Source of the DNA: an uncultured Collinsella sp.
GTDB lineage: Bacteria; Actinomycetota; Coriobacteriia; Coriobacteriales; Coriobacteriaceae
Assembly (NCBI GenBank): GCA_937923795.1
Contig: CALDWI010000044.1
Coordinates: forward strand, 51,378-115,377
DNA: 64,000 nt
Direction of reading: 5' to 3'
The notes below the pieces were generated by a model that worked only from the letters and a program-made list of their open reading frames with translations, searched no databases and was not told the DNA's origin. Of this stretch, positions 43,082 to 52,916 are shown piece by piece (position 1 is the first letter of the stretch; every line of letters starts with the position of its first letter). Position numbers and translations under genes: made by a program.

Positions 43082-43199
43082 TTTTGCCGCACGTGCGGGC
43101 TCCTTTCGGGTTTGCAGAAGAACTTAAGCCTTCCTAAAAGATTGCGTTCTCATACACGTGCACCCGCATATTGGGGTACAACTCAACGTGAACAATGAT

Positions 43200-43223
43200 G
43201 GCCCGCCACATGTTTGGCGGGCC
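43200..43223 (+). terminator. Hairpin before htrA
   Basis: GGCCCGCCA pairs with TGGCGGGCC and TTTGGTT follows. It lies 30 bases before the htrA start, so it may attenuate htrA or terminate an upstream transcript. Confidence 0.55.
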
Positions 43224-43252
43224 TTTGGTTATTTGACGAAAGGATCGCAGCC

Positions 43253-44707
43253 ATGAGCGAGAACGATTCCCAGCGTCCTCAGGATGCGAGCAACGCTGGC
43301 GAGACCCAGCAGCAGCCGCGTGTGCAGGTGGAGTCGACGCCTGCCGGCAGCAACATTCCCTACGTGCAGGCTTACGACACACAGACCGGCCAGCCGCTGG
43401 GCGGCCAGCAGGTTGTAAACAAGCACACAGTGGTCAAGACTAAGACCAAAAAGCTGCCGATCTTTATTACGGCGCTTGCCGGCTGCGCCTGCGGCGCCCT
43501 GCTGGTCATCGCGCTCATTATGAGTGGCACGCTCAACATTGGCGGCGGAAAGAATGCCGTGACGGCGGGTGCTTCGGGTTCGTCGACGCAAAAGATTACG
43601 ATTGACTCCGAGGACACCACACTTGCCGAGGCCGTTTCTGCCAAGGCCCTGCCCTCTGTCGTTTCCATCACCGCCACTTCGAGCGGCAGCCAGAATGGCT
43701 CGCTTTCGCAGTCTGCCGACGAGTCGGACAGCTCGGGCAGCGTCGGTTCGGGCGTGGTACTCGATACCGAAGGCCACATCCTCACCAACAACCACGTGGT
43801 CGATGGCTATGACCAGTACGTGGTGACCATGGACGACGGCACCACCTACGAGGCCGAGTTCGTGGGCAACGATGCTTCGAGCGACCTAGCCGTCATCAAA
43901 CTCAAGGACGCCGACGCCTCCAAGCTCACGCCGATCGAGATCGGCGACTCCTCCAAGCTCAACGTGGGCGAGTGGGTCATGGCGATAGGCTCGCCGTTCG
44001 GCAACGAACAGTCTGTCTCCACGGGCATTGTATCGGCGCTGTATCGCTCCACGGCTATGAGCTCTACCAGCGGCAACACCATCTACGCCAACATGATCCA
44101 GACCGATGCCGCCATCAACCCAGGCAACTCCGGTGGCGCGCTCGTCAACGACAACGGCGAACTCGTGGGCATCAACTCGCTCATCGAGAGCTATTCGGGC
44201 TCCAGCTCGGGCGTGGGTTTTGCCATTCCGGTTAACTACGCCAAGAACATTGCCGACCAGATCATCGACGGCAAGACGCCGGTGCATCCGTACATGGGCG
44301 CTACGCTTTCGAGCGTCAATGCGCTCAACGCCCGTACCAACAAGCTGAGCACCGATAGCGGTGCGTATGTGGCGAGCGTCGTCGAGGACGGTCCTGCCGC
44401 CAAGGCCGGCATTCAGGAGGGCGACGTCATCACCAAGCTGGGCGACGACGAGATCACGAGCGCCGATGGCCTGATCATCGCGCTGCGCAGCCACGAGGTG
44501 GGCGAGAAGGTCGAGATCACGCTCATGCGTGGCAAGGACGAGAAGAAGGTCACCGTCGAGCTGGGCTCCGACGAGGAGCTGCAGAACCAGCAGCAGGATG
44601 ACAGCGCGACCGATACCGGTAACGGCGGTATTACCGACGAGCAGCTGCGCCAGTATCTGGAGGAACTGCTGGGCCAGCAGGGCCAGGGCTACGGTCAGGG
44701 TTACTAA
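43253..44707 (+). CDS. HtrA/DegP-like S1C serine protease, membrane-anchored
   Basis: A 484-residue surface protease. A polar, Gln-rich N-terminus (1-65) precedes one membrane helix (about 70-95). The catalytic triad is His in LTNNHVVDG, Asp in DASSDLAVIKL and Ser in NPGNSGGALV. A PDZ domain follows (AGIQEGDVITKLGDDEI) and then a Gln/Gly-rich tail. ATG 43253 has GAAAGGA upstream. It degrades or refolds damaged exported proteins. Confidence 0.92.
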   Translation: MSENDSQRPQDASNAGETQQQPRVQVESTPAGSNIPYVQAYDTQTGQPLGGQQVVNKHTVVKTKTKKLPIFITALAGCACGALLVIALIMSGTLNIGGGKNAVTAGASGSSTQKITIDSEDTTLAEAVSAKALPSVVSITATSSGSQNGSLSQSADESDSSGSVGSGVVLDTEGHILTNNHVVDGYDQYVVTMDDGTTYEAEFVGNDASSDLAVIKLKDADASKLTPIEIGDSSKLNVGEWVMAIGSPFGNEQSVSTGIVSALYRSTAMSSTSGNTIYANMIQTDAAINPGNSGGALVNDNGELVGINSLIESYSGSSSGVGFAIPVNYAKNIADQIIDGKTPVHPYMGATLSSVNALNARTNKLSTDSGAYVASVVEDGPAAKAGIQEGDVITKLGDDEITSADGLIIALRSHEVGEKVEITLMRGKDEKKVTVELGSDEELQNQQQDDSATDTGNGGITDEQLRQYLEELLGQQGQGYGQGY

Positions 44708-44734
44708 CGAGCCACTCCACACATATCGAAGCCA

Positions 44735-44774
44735 GAGGGGGCTGTCCCGTCAACGCGAGACAGCCCCCTCTTTT
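44735..44774 (+). terminator. Terminator after htrA
   Basis: GAGGGGGCTGTC pairs perfectly with GACAGCCCCCTC, followed by TTTT. Confidence 0.9.
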
Positions 44775-44780
44775 CCTATT

Positions 44781-44809
44781 GATCCGTTGGGGACGGAGGA
44801 AAACGGATC
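44781..44809. repeat. REP-like palindrome with GATCCGTT ends
   Basis: GATCCGTT and AACGGATC flank GGGGACGGAGGAA. Its reverse complement shares 21 bases with the palindrome inside the ABC gene at 50917. The GGGGAC core links it to family 3. Confidence 0.75.
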
Positions 44810-44845
44810 ACTTGTGGCAGGCAAGAGGCTTGGTTTGGAAGGGCT

Positions 44846-45048
44846 TGGACAGTTAGTTCAGATACGTATAAATCTGGGGCAGCTTGGGATGCGTTTTGAG
44901 CAATTTTTGATTGGGATGGGGTTTGAATGGGTGTTTGGGAGGGCGAGCGGGACGTTTACATGGTCTCGAGGAGCCCAAATGAGTTGAAACAGGGGTGTTC
45001 GTGCCTAATCCAGCTCTAGGATTTATACGTATCTGAACTAACTGTCCA
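44846..45048. mobile_element. MITE-like element with 29-bp terminal inverted repeats
   Basis: TGGACAGTTAGTTCAGATAC starts the left arm (44846-44874); the right arm (45020-45048) is its exact 29-base complement. The 145-base interior is less GC-rich than the neighbours and has no convincing gene. No target duplication is obvious. It lies between htrA and ligA. Confidence 0.8.
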
Positions 45049-45156
45049 CCCCAGTCTGGCGGCTGCCGATTCGGTGCGGTTTGAGACCGCTATTCGGCCC
45101 CATTGCGACCGGTGGTACTCTTGTATCCGTTTGAAATCGAGCGAAGGAGTGCCGCT

Positions 45157-47385
45157 ATGGAGCAATCGAGCCTGTTTGGTGACGGCGTGGACATCGATAC
45201 CGAAACACCCGCGACCGCGGAAGCCACCGCACCGACCGATGCCCGTGCCCAGGCGGCAGCGCGCGCGGCCGAGCTGCGCCACGAGCTCGATTACCACGCC
45301 TATCGCTACTACATGCTCGATGCGCCCGAGATCACGGACGCCGCCTTCGACAAAATGCTCGTTGAACTGCAGGAAATCGAGGCCACCTACCCCGACCTGG
45401 TGACGCCCGACAGCTATACCCAGCGCGTGGGCGGCTACGTGAGCGAGCAGTTTACGCCGGTCACGCATATGGCGCGCATGTATTCCATGGACGATGCCAT
45501 GGACCTGGACGAACTCGACGCGTGGCTCCAGCGCACCGAGGATGCGCTCGGTGCCGGCAGCGTCACCTATACCTGCGAGCTCAAGATTGACGGCTTGGGC
45601 GTTGCGCTTACCTATCAAAACGGCACCTTCGTACGTGCGGCCACACGTGGCGATGGCACCACGGGCGAGGACGTATCGCTCAACGTGCGCACCATCAAGG
45701 ATGTGCCCATGCATCTGTCCGAGCCGGCGCTCGCTCACATGGGCGCCGACCGCGAGCGCACCATTGAGGTGCGCGGCGAGGTCTACATGCCTAAGGGCAG
45801 CTTTGTTCGTCTGAACGACGAGGCCGATGCCGAGGGTCGCGACCCCTTCGCCAACCCGCGCAACGCTGCCGCCGGCAGCCTGCGCCAAAAGGACCCCAAG
45901 ATCACGGCACGCCGCGACCTGGCCACCTTTATCTATGCCATCGCCGATACCGATCCGCTGCACGTCCACAGCCAGCGCGAGTTCCTCGACTGGCTGCGCA
46001 ACGCTGGCTTTAGCGTCAACCCTAACGTTGCCCGTTGCGCCACGCCCGCCGAGGTCCACGAGTTCTGTGCCCAGGCGCTTGAGCACCGCGGTGACCTGGA
46101 CTACGACATCGACGGCGTGGTCGTAAAGGTCGACAGCTTCCAGCAGCAGCTCGACCTGGGCTTTACCGCCCGTGCGCCGCGCTGGGCCATCGCCTTTAAG
46201 TTCCCACCCGAGGAAAAGCAGACCGTCTTGCGCGAAATTCGCATCCAGGTGGGCCGCACCGGCGTGCTCACGCCGGTCGCCGAGTTCGACCCGGTGACGG
46301 TCGCCGGTTCCACCATCGCGCGCGCCACGCTGCACAACATCGACGAGATCCGCCGCAAAAACGTGCGCGAGGGCGACACTATCATCGTGCACAAGGCGGG
46401 CGACGTGATTCCCGAGGTCGTGGGACCGGTGCTCGACAAGCGCCCGGCCGATTCGGTCGACTGGCACATGCCCGAGGTCTGCCCCGTGTGCGGCAGCCCC
46501 GTGGTCCACGAGGACGGCGAGGTCGCCTACCGCTGCGTCTCCATCGACTGTCCCGCGCAGCTCAAGGAGCGCTTGCTCCACTGGGTGAGCCGCGGCTGCA
46601 TGGACGTCGACGGCCTAGGCGACGAGATTGTCGACAAGATGATCGCCGCCGGGCTGATTCACGACGTCGCGGACTTCTACCAGCTCACGGTCGACGACAT
46701 CGCCGGACTGGACACGGGGCGCACTTATGCCAGCTCCAACAGCAAAAAGGGCGTCAAGAAGGGCGACCCCATTCCGGTGGGCCTCAAGACGGCCGAGAAA
46801 ATCATCGCCGAGCTCAACAAGTCCAAGAGCCAGCCGCTCGGTCGCGTGCTGTTTGCCCTGGGCATCCGCCACGTGGGCAAGAGCGTGGGCGAGGTCATCG
46901 CCGAGCGATTCCTGTCGATTGACAAGCTCGTCTTGGCGAGCGAAGAGGACATCGCCGAGTGCGAGGGCATCGGTCCTAAGATTGCGGCGAGCGTCAAGCA
47001 GTTCCTGGCCGTGCCCGAGAACCTTGCCGTGCTGGAGCGCCTGCGCCAGGCGGGCCTGTCGCTCGAGGTCGATTTGAGCGCCGCGCACGCGCAAGCCGCA
47101 GCCGGCGCTGGCGTGGCAGGCGAGCTCGCCGACGCACAGCCGCTTGCGGGTCTGACCTTCGTGCTGACCGGTACGCTCGTCAACCGCACGCGCGATGAGG
47201 CGGGCGCGGCGCTCAAGGTGCTCGGCGCCAAGGTTTCGGGCAGTGTGTCGAAGAAGACGAGCTATCTGGTCGCCGGCCCCAAGGCAGGCTCCAAGCTCAC
47301 CAAGGCCGAGCAGCTGGGTGTGCCCGTGCTGGATGAGGACGCACTCGAGCAGATCCTGGCTACTGGTCAGTTACCCCAGGCTTAA
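45157..47385 (+). CDS. ligA: NAD-dependent DNA ligase
   Basis: A 742-residue ligase that seals nicks during replication and repair. Adenylation domain with the catalytic Lys in CELKIDGLGVAL, OB domain, zinc finger cysteines in CPVCGSPVV...CVSIDCPAQ, helix-hairpin-helix repeats and a C-terminal BRCT domain (GLTFVLTGTLVNRTRDEA). It is about 70 residues longer than E. coli LigA, partly because of an N-terminal Ala/Thr-rich extension (1-40) and a linker before BRCT. ATG 45157 follows GAAGGAG. Confidence 0.96.
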   Translation: MEQSSLFGDGVDIDTETPATAEATAPTDARAQAAARAAELRHELDYHAYRYYMLDAPEITDAAFDKMLVELQEIEATYPDLVTPDSYTQRVGGYVSEQFTPVTHMARMYSMDDAMDLDELDAWLQRTEDALGAGSVTYTCELKIDGLGVALTYQNGTFVRAATRGDGTTGEDVSLNVRTIKDVPMHLSEPALAHMGADRERTIEVRGEVYMPKGSFVRLNDEADAEGRDPFANPRNAAAGSLRQKDPKITARRDLATFIYAIADTDPLHVHSQREFLDWLRNAGFSVNPNVARCATPAEVHEFCAQALEHRGDLDYDIDGVVVKVDSFQQQLDLGFTARAPRWAIAFKFPPEEKQTVLREIRIQVGRTGVLTPVAEFDPVTVAGSTIARATLHNIDEIRRKNVREGDTIIVHKAGDVIPEVVGPVLDKRPADSVDWHMPEVCPVCGSPVVHEDGEVAYRCVSIDCPAQLKERLLHWVSRGCMDVDGLGDEIVDKMIAAGLIHDVADFYQLTVDDIAGLDTGRTYASSNSKKGVKKGDPIPVGLKTAEKIIAELNKSKSQPLGRVLFALGIRHVGKSVGEVIAERFLSIDKLVLASEEDIAECEGIGPKIAASVKQFLAVPENLAVLERLRQAGLSLEVDLSAAHAQAAAGAGVAGELADAQPLAGLTFVLTGTLVNRTRDEAGAALKVLGAKVSGSVSKKTSYLVAGPKAGSKLTKAEQLGVPVLDEDALEQILATGQLPQA

Positions 47386-47409
47386 GGCGTCGATAGCCAA
47401 ATTGAAGAT

Positions 47410-47440
47410 CCGCCCGGGAAGCATGATGCCTTCCGGGCGG
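47410..47440 (+). terminator. Terminator after ligA
   Basis: CCGCCCGGAA-type stem: CCGCCCGGGAAG and CTTCCGGGCGG pair, then TTCTT. The 100 bases from here to the MATE stop carry a short minus-strand open frame that may be the tail of a lost gene, too little to call. Confidence 0.8.
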
Positions 47441-47541
47441 TTCTTACTTTGCTGGGGAAACCGGCACCGTGATCTGCGTCACTCGGGTCGCCGGGTCGTC
47501 GCTGACGATGCCGTCGATGAGGGCGATTTCGCGTTGCCCCG

Positions 47542-48888
47542 CTACGCCATCAGTTTGTCAAAAGCTCCGCGGCGGTTGAGCACGGTAAACGCGACAACAC
47601 AGATGACTGCCGACAAAATCGACCCGCACGGCGAGGCGATACCCATGGGAAACAACGTGTCGGAATAGGCGTTCGACAGCAGCCAGGCGCCGGGCACGCG
47701 AATGAGTGCCACGGCCAGCACGTTGTGCGCAAAGCCGATGTAGCTCTTGCCATACGCAGCGAAAAAGCCGCTAAAGCAAATGTGGATGCCGGCAAAGATT
47801 GCGTCGAAAATGTAGCTGTGCATATAGCCGGTACCGGCCGCGACCACCGCAGGGTCCTTGGCAAAAAAGCCAATAAACGCCGGCGCCACCAGCCACATCA
47901 GCACCGTGATCAGGCAGCCATACACCACCGAGATCGTCATAGCGTCCTTGAGCACCTGACGTGCACGATCGCCCTTGCCCGCGCCGGCGTTTTGCGCCGT
48001 GAGCGCGCTGACGGTGGCACCCATGGAGCTCGGCACAATGAACAAAAAGCTGATCATCTTTTCGACCAGGCCCACGGCGGCGGCGTCGACCAGGCCGCGA
48101 TGGTTGGCGATGACGGTGATAAACATAAACGCCACCTGGATGCAGCCGTCCTGTACTGCCACGGGCACGCCGATTTTAAGAATGCTGCTGAGCACCTCGG
48201 GCTGGGGACGCAGGTCGCTGCGCTTAACATGGATGTTCGTGCGACGGCTCTTGAGCCACACGAGCGCGAGGGCAACGCTTGCCGTCTGGGCGGTTACCGT
48301 GCCGAGCGCCGCGCCCACGGGGCCGAGCCCCACGTGGCCGATAAACAGAAAATCGAGCGCGATGTTAATGATGCATGCCACGCCGATTACGTACATGGGC
48401 GAGCGCGAATCGCCCAGGCCGCGAAAGATGGCCGAGAGGATGTTGTACGCGGCGATAAACGGAATGCCGACAAAGCAGATACGCAGGTAGGCGGCGGTGC
48501 CTTCGACCGCCTCGGGCGGCGTGCCAATGAGCGCCACAACCTGCGGGCATAGTGCAAACAAGATGGCAGCCAACACCACCGAGACGCCCATAAAGAGCGT
48601 GATGGTGTTGCCGATGGCGGTCTCGGCGCGGTCGAAGCGGCGCGAACCCACGGCGTGGCCGACGATGACCGTCGTTCCCATGGCTAGACCCACGAGCGTC
48701 ACGGTAATGATATAGAGCGTCTGCGCACCATTGCCCACGGCGGTGATGCCGGCGGCGCCGCTAAACTGCCCCATCATGTACAGGTCGGCCATGCCGTAGA
48801 GCATCTGCAAAAAGTACGAGAGCATATAAGGCAGGGCAAAGACCGCGATGGTCTTAAGGACATTGCCGCGTGTGAGGTCGTGTTCCAT
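47542..48888 (-). CDS. MATE-family efflux transporter
   Basis: A 448-residue protein with 12 membrane helices in two MatE repeats. The N-terminus has LTRGNVLKTIAVFALPYMLS, and GGAAGITAVGNGAQ-type and GLGDSRSPMYV segments are typical of the NorM/DinF group. It exports drugs or metabolites using an ion gradient. It is divergent from the ABC operon. Confidence 0.9.
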   Translation of the reverse strand: MEHDLTRGNVLKTIAVFALPYMLSYFLQMLYGMADLYMMGQFSGAAGITAVGNGAQTLYIITVTLVGLAMGTTVIVGHAVGSRRFDRAETAIGNTITLFMGVSVVLAAILFALCPQVVALIGTPPEAVEGTAAYLRICFVGIPFIAAYNILSAIFRGLGDSRSPMYVIGVACIINIALDFLFIGHVGLGPVGAALGTVTAQTASVALALVWLKSRRTNIHVKRSDLRPQPEVLSSILKIGVPVAVQDGCIQVAFMFITVIANHRGLVDAAAVGLVEKMISFLFIVPSSMGATVSALTAQNAGAGKGDRARQVLKDAMTISVVYGCLITVLMWLVAPAFIGFFAKDPAVVAAGTGYMHSYIFDAIFAGIHICFSGFFAAYGKSYIGFAHNVLAVALIRVPGAWLLSNAYSDTLFPMGIASPCGSILSAVICVVAFTVLNRRGAFDKLMA

Positions 48889-49146
48889 GGGCGGGGCTTT
48901 CTGGCTGGGTTCGTTTACGTACCAGTGTAGTGAAAACCCTATAACGATTGTAGAGTCAAGGTTTGTGATGACGCCGGAGCGAAAAAGTCTCGCGCACCAT
49001 TATTCCGAGTGAATATGGACACACATCACGAGAACTCGCCGCCGGCGCTAACCTTGCAGAAAACGATTTCGGAATACTTGACACCATTATTCGGCGCGCA
49101 ATAATACGTGCGTTTGCGAACAACGTTTGATGGGGGTTGAACCTGC
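48889..49146. promoter_or_regulatory. Divergent MATE/ABC control region
   Basis: CACCATTATTC occurs twice in the same orientation (48995 and 49082), and ATTATT/AATAAT arms flank GC-rich bases near 49087-49106. These could bind a regulator of the exporter. The 258-base region is more AT-rich than the genes and holds no coding sequence that I can support. Confidence 0.45.
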
Positions 49147-50976
49147 GTGCGCAATCTCAAAATACTGTTTTCCTATCTAGGGGCATACCGTCGCGATGCC
49201 ATCCTCGGCGTGTTCTTTGTGTCGGTCGAGACGGTGCTCGAGCTGTTTATACCGGTCATCATGGCCAACATCATCGATGTGGGCGTGCCTGCGGGTGATA
49301 TCAACTACATGCTGCTGCAGGGCGCGTACATGTTGGTGTGCGCTGCGCTTTCGCTTGTACTGGGCTTGGGTTATGCCCGCACGTCCGCCCGCGTTGCCTC
49401 GGGCCTAGGCGCTAACCTGCGCGAGGCCGAGTACAAAAAGATTCAGACGCTCGCTTTTGGTAACCTGGACAACTACGACGCCAGCTCGCTCGTCACCCGC
49501 ATGACCACGGACATCACCGTTATCCAAAATGCTGTGGGCAACGGCTTTCGCCCTATGGTGCGCGGCCCGGTGACGCTTATCGTCGGCCTTATCTACGCGC
49601 TGATGCTGTCGCGCCCGCTCGCCACCGTCTTTGCGATCATCTTGCCCGTGCTGGCAATCGTGCTGGGCGTCATCACCTATCGCGTGAGCCCGCTCTACCG
49701 CCAACTCCAGACCTCGATGGACCACCTCAACGGCGTGGTACAGGAAGACCTCACCGCCGTGCGTGCCGTCAAGGCCTACGTTCGTACCGAGCACGAGGAG
49801 GCCAAGTTCGACACCGTCAATACCGAGCTCGCCGGCACTGCGACGAAGACCTTTGGCAACGCGGTGCTCAACCTGCCGGTGTTTCAGCTGTCGATGTACG
49901 TGGCTGCGCTCTCCATCCTGTGGATTGGCGGCCACATGATTCTCGCCGGCAAACTGGGCGTGGGCTCGCTCACGGGCTTTATGAGCTACGTGCTGCTGAT
50001 CATGAATTCGCTCATGATGATTTCCAACGTGTTTTTGCTGCTCACGCGCGCTCTTACGAGTGTGGGCCGTATCGCAGAGGTGCTCGATGAGGAGCCCTTT
50101 ATCGCCAACCCCGCGGGAGACCTCGCGATTGCGGCGCCAGCGGACGGCAGTATCGAGTTTCGCGACGTTTCCTTTAAATACCGCGCGGATGCAGCCGAGG
50201 ATGTGCTCCAGCATATCGACCTTCGCATCGAGAGCGGCTCGACGGTGGGCATCCTCGGCGGCACGGGCTCGGGCAAGAGCTCGCTTGTGCAGCTGATTGC
50301 GCGCCTGTACGACGCCACCGAAGGCGCCGTGCTTGTGGGCGGACACGACGTGCGCGACTACGACCTCGCCGCCTTGCGCGACGCTGTGGGCATTGTGCTG
50401 CAAAAGAATGTGCTGTTTACGGGTACCGTGCGCGAGAACCTGCAGTGGGGCAATCCGCAGGCGTCGGACGATGAGCTCCTCGCGGCTTGCCGCGCAGCGT
50501 GCGTGGACGAGTTTCTTGATCGCATCGGCGGGCTGGACGGCGAGTTGGGTCAAGGCGGCGCCGGTGTCTCGGGTGGCCAGAAGCAACGCCTGTGCATCGC
50601 GCGCACGCTGCTCAAGCATCCGCGCGTGCTCATTTTTGACGACTCCACCAGCGCGGTCGATATGGCGACCGACGCTAAGATTCGCGAGCACATCGCTCGG
50701 ATCCCCGATACGACCGTGCTCATCATCGCCCAGCGCATCGCGAGCGTCATGGATGCCGATCGCATTGTGGTGCTGGACGACGGTCGTGTCCACGGCGTGG
50801 GCACGCACGAGGAACTGCTGGCGGGCGACAACATATACCAGGAGATTTACGCCTCGCAGATGGAGTTTGCGAGGAACGCGGACGCCGGCGACGGCAGCGA
50901 CGATGGTTGCGCGAATGATCCGTTTTCCTCCGTCCCCGGAGGATCGCCCTTGGAAGGGGGTGAGCGCCATGCCTAA
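49147..50976 (+). CDS. ABC exporter half-transporter A (degenerate ATP site)
   Basis: A 609-residue protein with six membrane helices (to about 300) and an ATPase domain: Walker A GGTGSGKSS, signature GGAGVSGGQKQR and Walker B VLIFDDSTSAVD. The residue after the Walker B Asp is Asp rather than Glu, as in the degenerate subunit of heterodimeric exporters such as TM287/288. GTG 49147 has GGGGGTT upstream. The C-terminal 20 residues are partly encoded by a REP palindrome (50917-50945). It overlaps subunit B by 8 bases. Confidence 0.9.
   Translation: MRNLKILFSYLGAYRRDAILGVFFVSVETVLELFIPVIMANIIDVGVPAGDINYMLLQGAYMLVCAALSLVLGLGYARTSARVASGLGANLREAEYKKIQTLAFGNLDNYDASSLVTRMTTDITVIQNAVGNGFRPMVRGPVTLIVGLIYALMLSRPLATVFAIILPVLAIVLGVITYRVSPLYRQLQTSMDHLNGVVQEDLTAVRAVKAYVRTEHEEAKFDTVNTELAGTATKTFGNAVLNLPVFQLSMYVAALSILWIGGHMILAGKLGVGSLTGFMSYVLLIMNSLMMISNVFLLLTRALTSVGRIAEVLDEEPFIANPAGDLAIAAPADGSIEFRDVSFKYRADAAEDVLQHIDLRIESGSTVGILGGTGSGKSSLVQLIARLYDATEGAVLVGGHDVRDYDLAALRDAVGIVLQKNVLFTGTVRENLQWGNPQASDDELLAACRAACVDEFLDRIGGLDGELGQGGAGVSGGQKQRLCIARTLLKHPRVLIFDDSTSAVDMATDAKIREHIARIPDTTVLIIAQRIASVMDADRIVVLDDGRVHGVGTHEELLAGDNIYQEIYASQMEFARNADAGDGSDDGCANDPFSSVPGGSPLEGGERHA
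50917..50945. repeat. REP-like palindrome inside the ABC-A coding sequence
   Basis: GATCCGTTTTCCTCCGTCCC matches the reverse complement of the intergenic copy at 44781 over 21 bases, and GGAGGATC closes it. It encodes residues near the C-terminus (NDPFSSVPGGS), beyond the conserved ATPase fold, so the insertion was tolerated. Confidence 0.75.
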
Positions 50977-52867
50977 GACCGCAGCCCAAGCACGCCCGGC
51001 CGACCTCAAGCGCACTGTACGCCGCTTGCTCTCCTACATGGGGCATGCCAAGTTCTCGTTGCTCGCGGTGGGCGTGCTCGCCTCCGTTGCCGCCATCGCG
51101 AGCCTCGCCGGCACCTACATGGTGCGCCCCATCGTTAACGGTTTGGCCACGGGCGGGGAGGAACTGCTCGCCAAGCAGGTCATCCTGACGGCGATCATCT
51201 ACGCTGCGGGCGTGCTCTCGGCCCTGGGCTACTCGCAGATTATGGTGCGCGCGGCCCAACACGTGGTGTCCGATATTCGCCGCGACCTGTTCGCGCACAT
51301 CCAGACGCTGCCGCTCAGTTATTTTGACAGCACGCGCTCGGGCGACATCATGAGTTTTTTCACCAACGACGTCGACACCGTCTCCGAGGCGCTCAACAAC
51401 AGCTTTGCCAACGTGATTCAGGCCGCCATTCAGGTTGTGGGCACCACGGCTATGCTCATCATCCTTAACTGGCAGCTCACGATTATCACACTCGTGTGCG
51501 ATGCGGCCATTGTGCTGTATGCGCGCTACTCAGGCGCGCGCTCTAAGCGTTTCTTTGCTGCCCAGCAGGCATCGCTTGGCGACCTGGACGGATATATCGA
51601 AGAGATGGTCTCGGGCCAAAAGGTCATCAAGGTCTTTAACCGTGAGGCAGCGAATGTCGCCGGCTTCACCTGCCGCAACGACGAGCTTCGCCGCACCGGT
51701 ACCGCCGCCGTGAGCTATGCCAACTCCATGGTGCCCATGACCGTCGTGATTGGCTACGTCAACTATGCCATCGTCGCCGTGGCGGGCGGCATGCTCTGCA
51801 TCAAGGGGCTCGCCGATGTGGGCGCACTTGCAAGCTACCTGGTCTTTGTGCGCCAGGCCGCCATGCCCATCAACCAGTTTACGCAGCTCGGCAACTTCTT
51901 GCTCAACGCGTTGGCCGGTGCCGAGCGCCTGTTTGCGGCTATGGACCTTGAGCCCGAGGTGGACGAGGGCTGCGTGGAGCTGGTGCAGACGGGCGACGCC
52001 GCGTGGGCGTGGAAGATTCCCGAGGGCCAGGGCGTGGGCGCGTACGGGCACTTGCATGACGTGGCAGCCGTTGATGAGTCGGGCCGCGCGGTGGCCGCCG
52101 ACGGCATCGAGCTCACGTGCGGCTTGGTCCCGCTTGCCGGCGACGTGCGCTTCCATGCCGTGGACTTTTCCTACGTGCCGGGCGCCCGCGTGCTCACGGA
52201 CCTCAACCTGTTTGCCAAGCCGGGGCAAAAGATTGCGTTTGTGGGCTCCACGGGCGCCGGCAAGACGACCATCACCAACCTCATCAACCGCTTCTACGAG
52301 GTCGATGACGGCGAGATCACGTACGACGGCATCGACGTCAAGCACATTGCCAAGGCTAGCCTGCGCGGGTCGCTCGGCATTGTGCTGCAGGACACGCACC
52401 TGTTTAGCGGCACCATTGCGCAGAACATTCGCTTTGGCAAGCTCGACGCGTCCGACGAGGAGGTGCGCGCCGCCGCCGAGGCCGCCTGCGCGGATTCGTT
52501 TATCCGCCGCCTGCCTAGAGGCTACGACACACCGGTCACGGCCGACGGCGCCAACCTGTCGCAGGGCCAGCGCCAGCTGCTCGCCATCGCGCGCGTGGCC
52601 GTCGCCGACCCGCCGGTGCTCATCCTGGACGAGGCCACGAGCTCCATTGACACGCGCACCGAAAAGCTCATCGAGCGCGGTATGGACCGCATCATGCGCG
52701 GACGCACCACGTTTATGATCGCGCACCGCCTGTCCACCGTCCGCGACGCCGACGCCATCATGGTCCTCGAACACGGCCGCATCATCGAGCGCGGCACGCA
52801 CGAAGAGTTGCTCGCCCAGCACGGCGAGTACTGGCAGCTGGCGCATGGCTTAAAAGAGCTGGATTAA
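50969..52867 (+). CDS. ABC exporter half-transporter B (canonical ATP site)
   Basis: A 632-residue partner of the preceding gene: six membrane helices, then Walker A GSTGAGKTT, signature DGANLSQGQRQ and Walker B VLILDEATSSID with the catalytic Glu. A stretch of about 60 residues (near 325-385, DEGCVELVQTGDAAWAWKIP onward) is inserted between the membrane and ATPase domains, not usual for the family. Together they form a heterodimeric exporter of lipids, peptides or drugs. ATG 50969 has GGAAGGGGGTG upstream. Confidence 0.92.
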   Translation: MPKTAAQARPADLKRTVRRLLSYMGHAKFSLLAVGVLASVAAIASLAGTYMVRPIVNGLATGGEELLAKQVILTAIIYAAGVLSALGYSQIMVRAAQHVVSDIRRDLFAHIQTLPLSYFDSTRSGDIMSFFTNDVDTVSEALNNSFANVIQAAIQVVGTTAMLIILNWQLTIITLVCDAAIVLYARYSGARSKRFFAAQQASLGDLDGYIEEMVSGQKVIKVFNREAANVAGFTCRNDELRRTGTAAVSYANSMVPMTVVIGYVNYAIVAVAGGMLCIKGLADVGALASYLVFVRQAAMPINQFTQLGNFLLNALAGAERLFAAMDLEPEVDEGCVELVQTGDAAWAWKIPEGQGVGAYGHLHDVAAVDESGRAVAADGIELTCGLVPLAGDVRFHAVDFSYVPGARVLTDLNLFAKPGQKIAFVGSTGAGKTTITNLINRFYEVDDGEITYDGIDVKHIAKASLRGSLGIVLQDTHLFSGTIAQNIRFGKLDASDEEVRAAAEAACADSFIRRLPRGYDTPVTADGANLSQGQRQLLAIARVAVADPPVLILDEATSSIDTRTEKLIERGMDRIMRGRTTFMIAHRLSTVRDADAIMVLEHGRIIERGTHEELLAQHGEYWQLAHGLKELD

Positions 52868-52916
52868 CCCGTTCGAGCACGATGCTTTGATCCCTCCGTG
52901 CCCCTCACCTCGACTC

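Noticed and set aside
47449..47541. Short minus-strand frame after the MATE gene
   Set aside because: It could be the tail of a lost gene, but about 30 codons without a recognisable domain are not enough to call.
50297..50968. Longer start for ABC subunit B
   Set aside because: The extra 224 codons run out of frame through the ATPase domain of subunit A; ATG 50969 has a good ribosome site.
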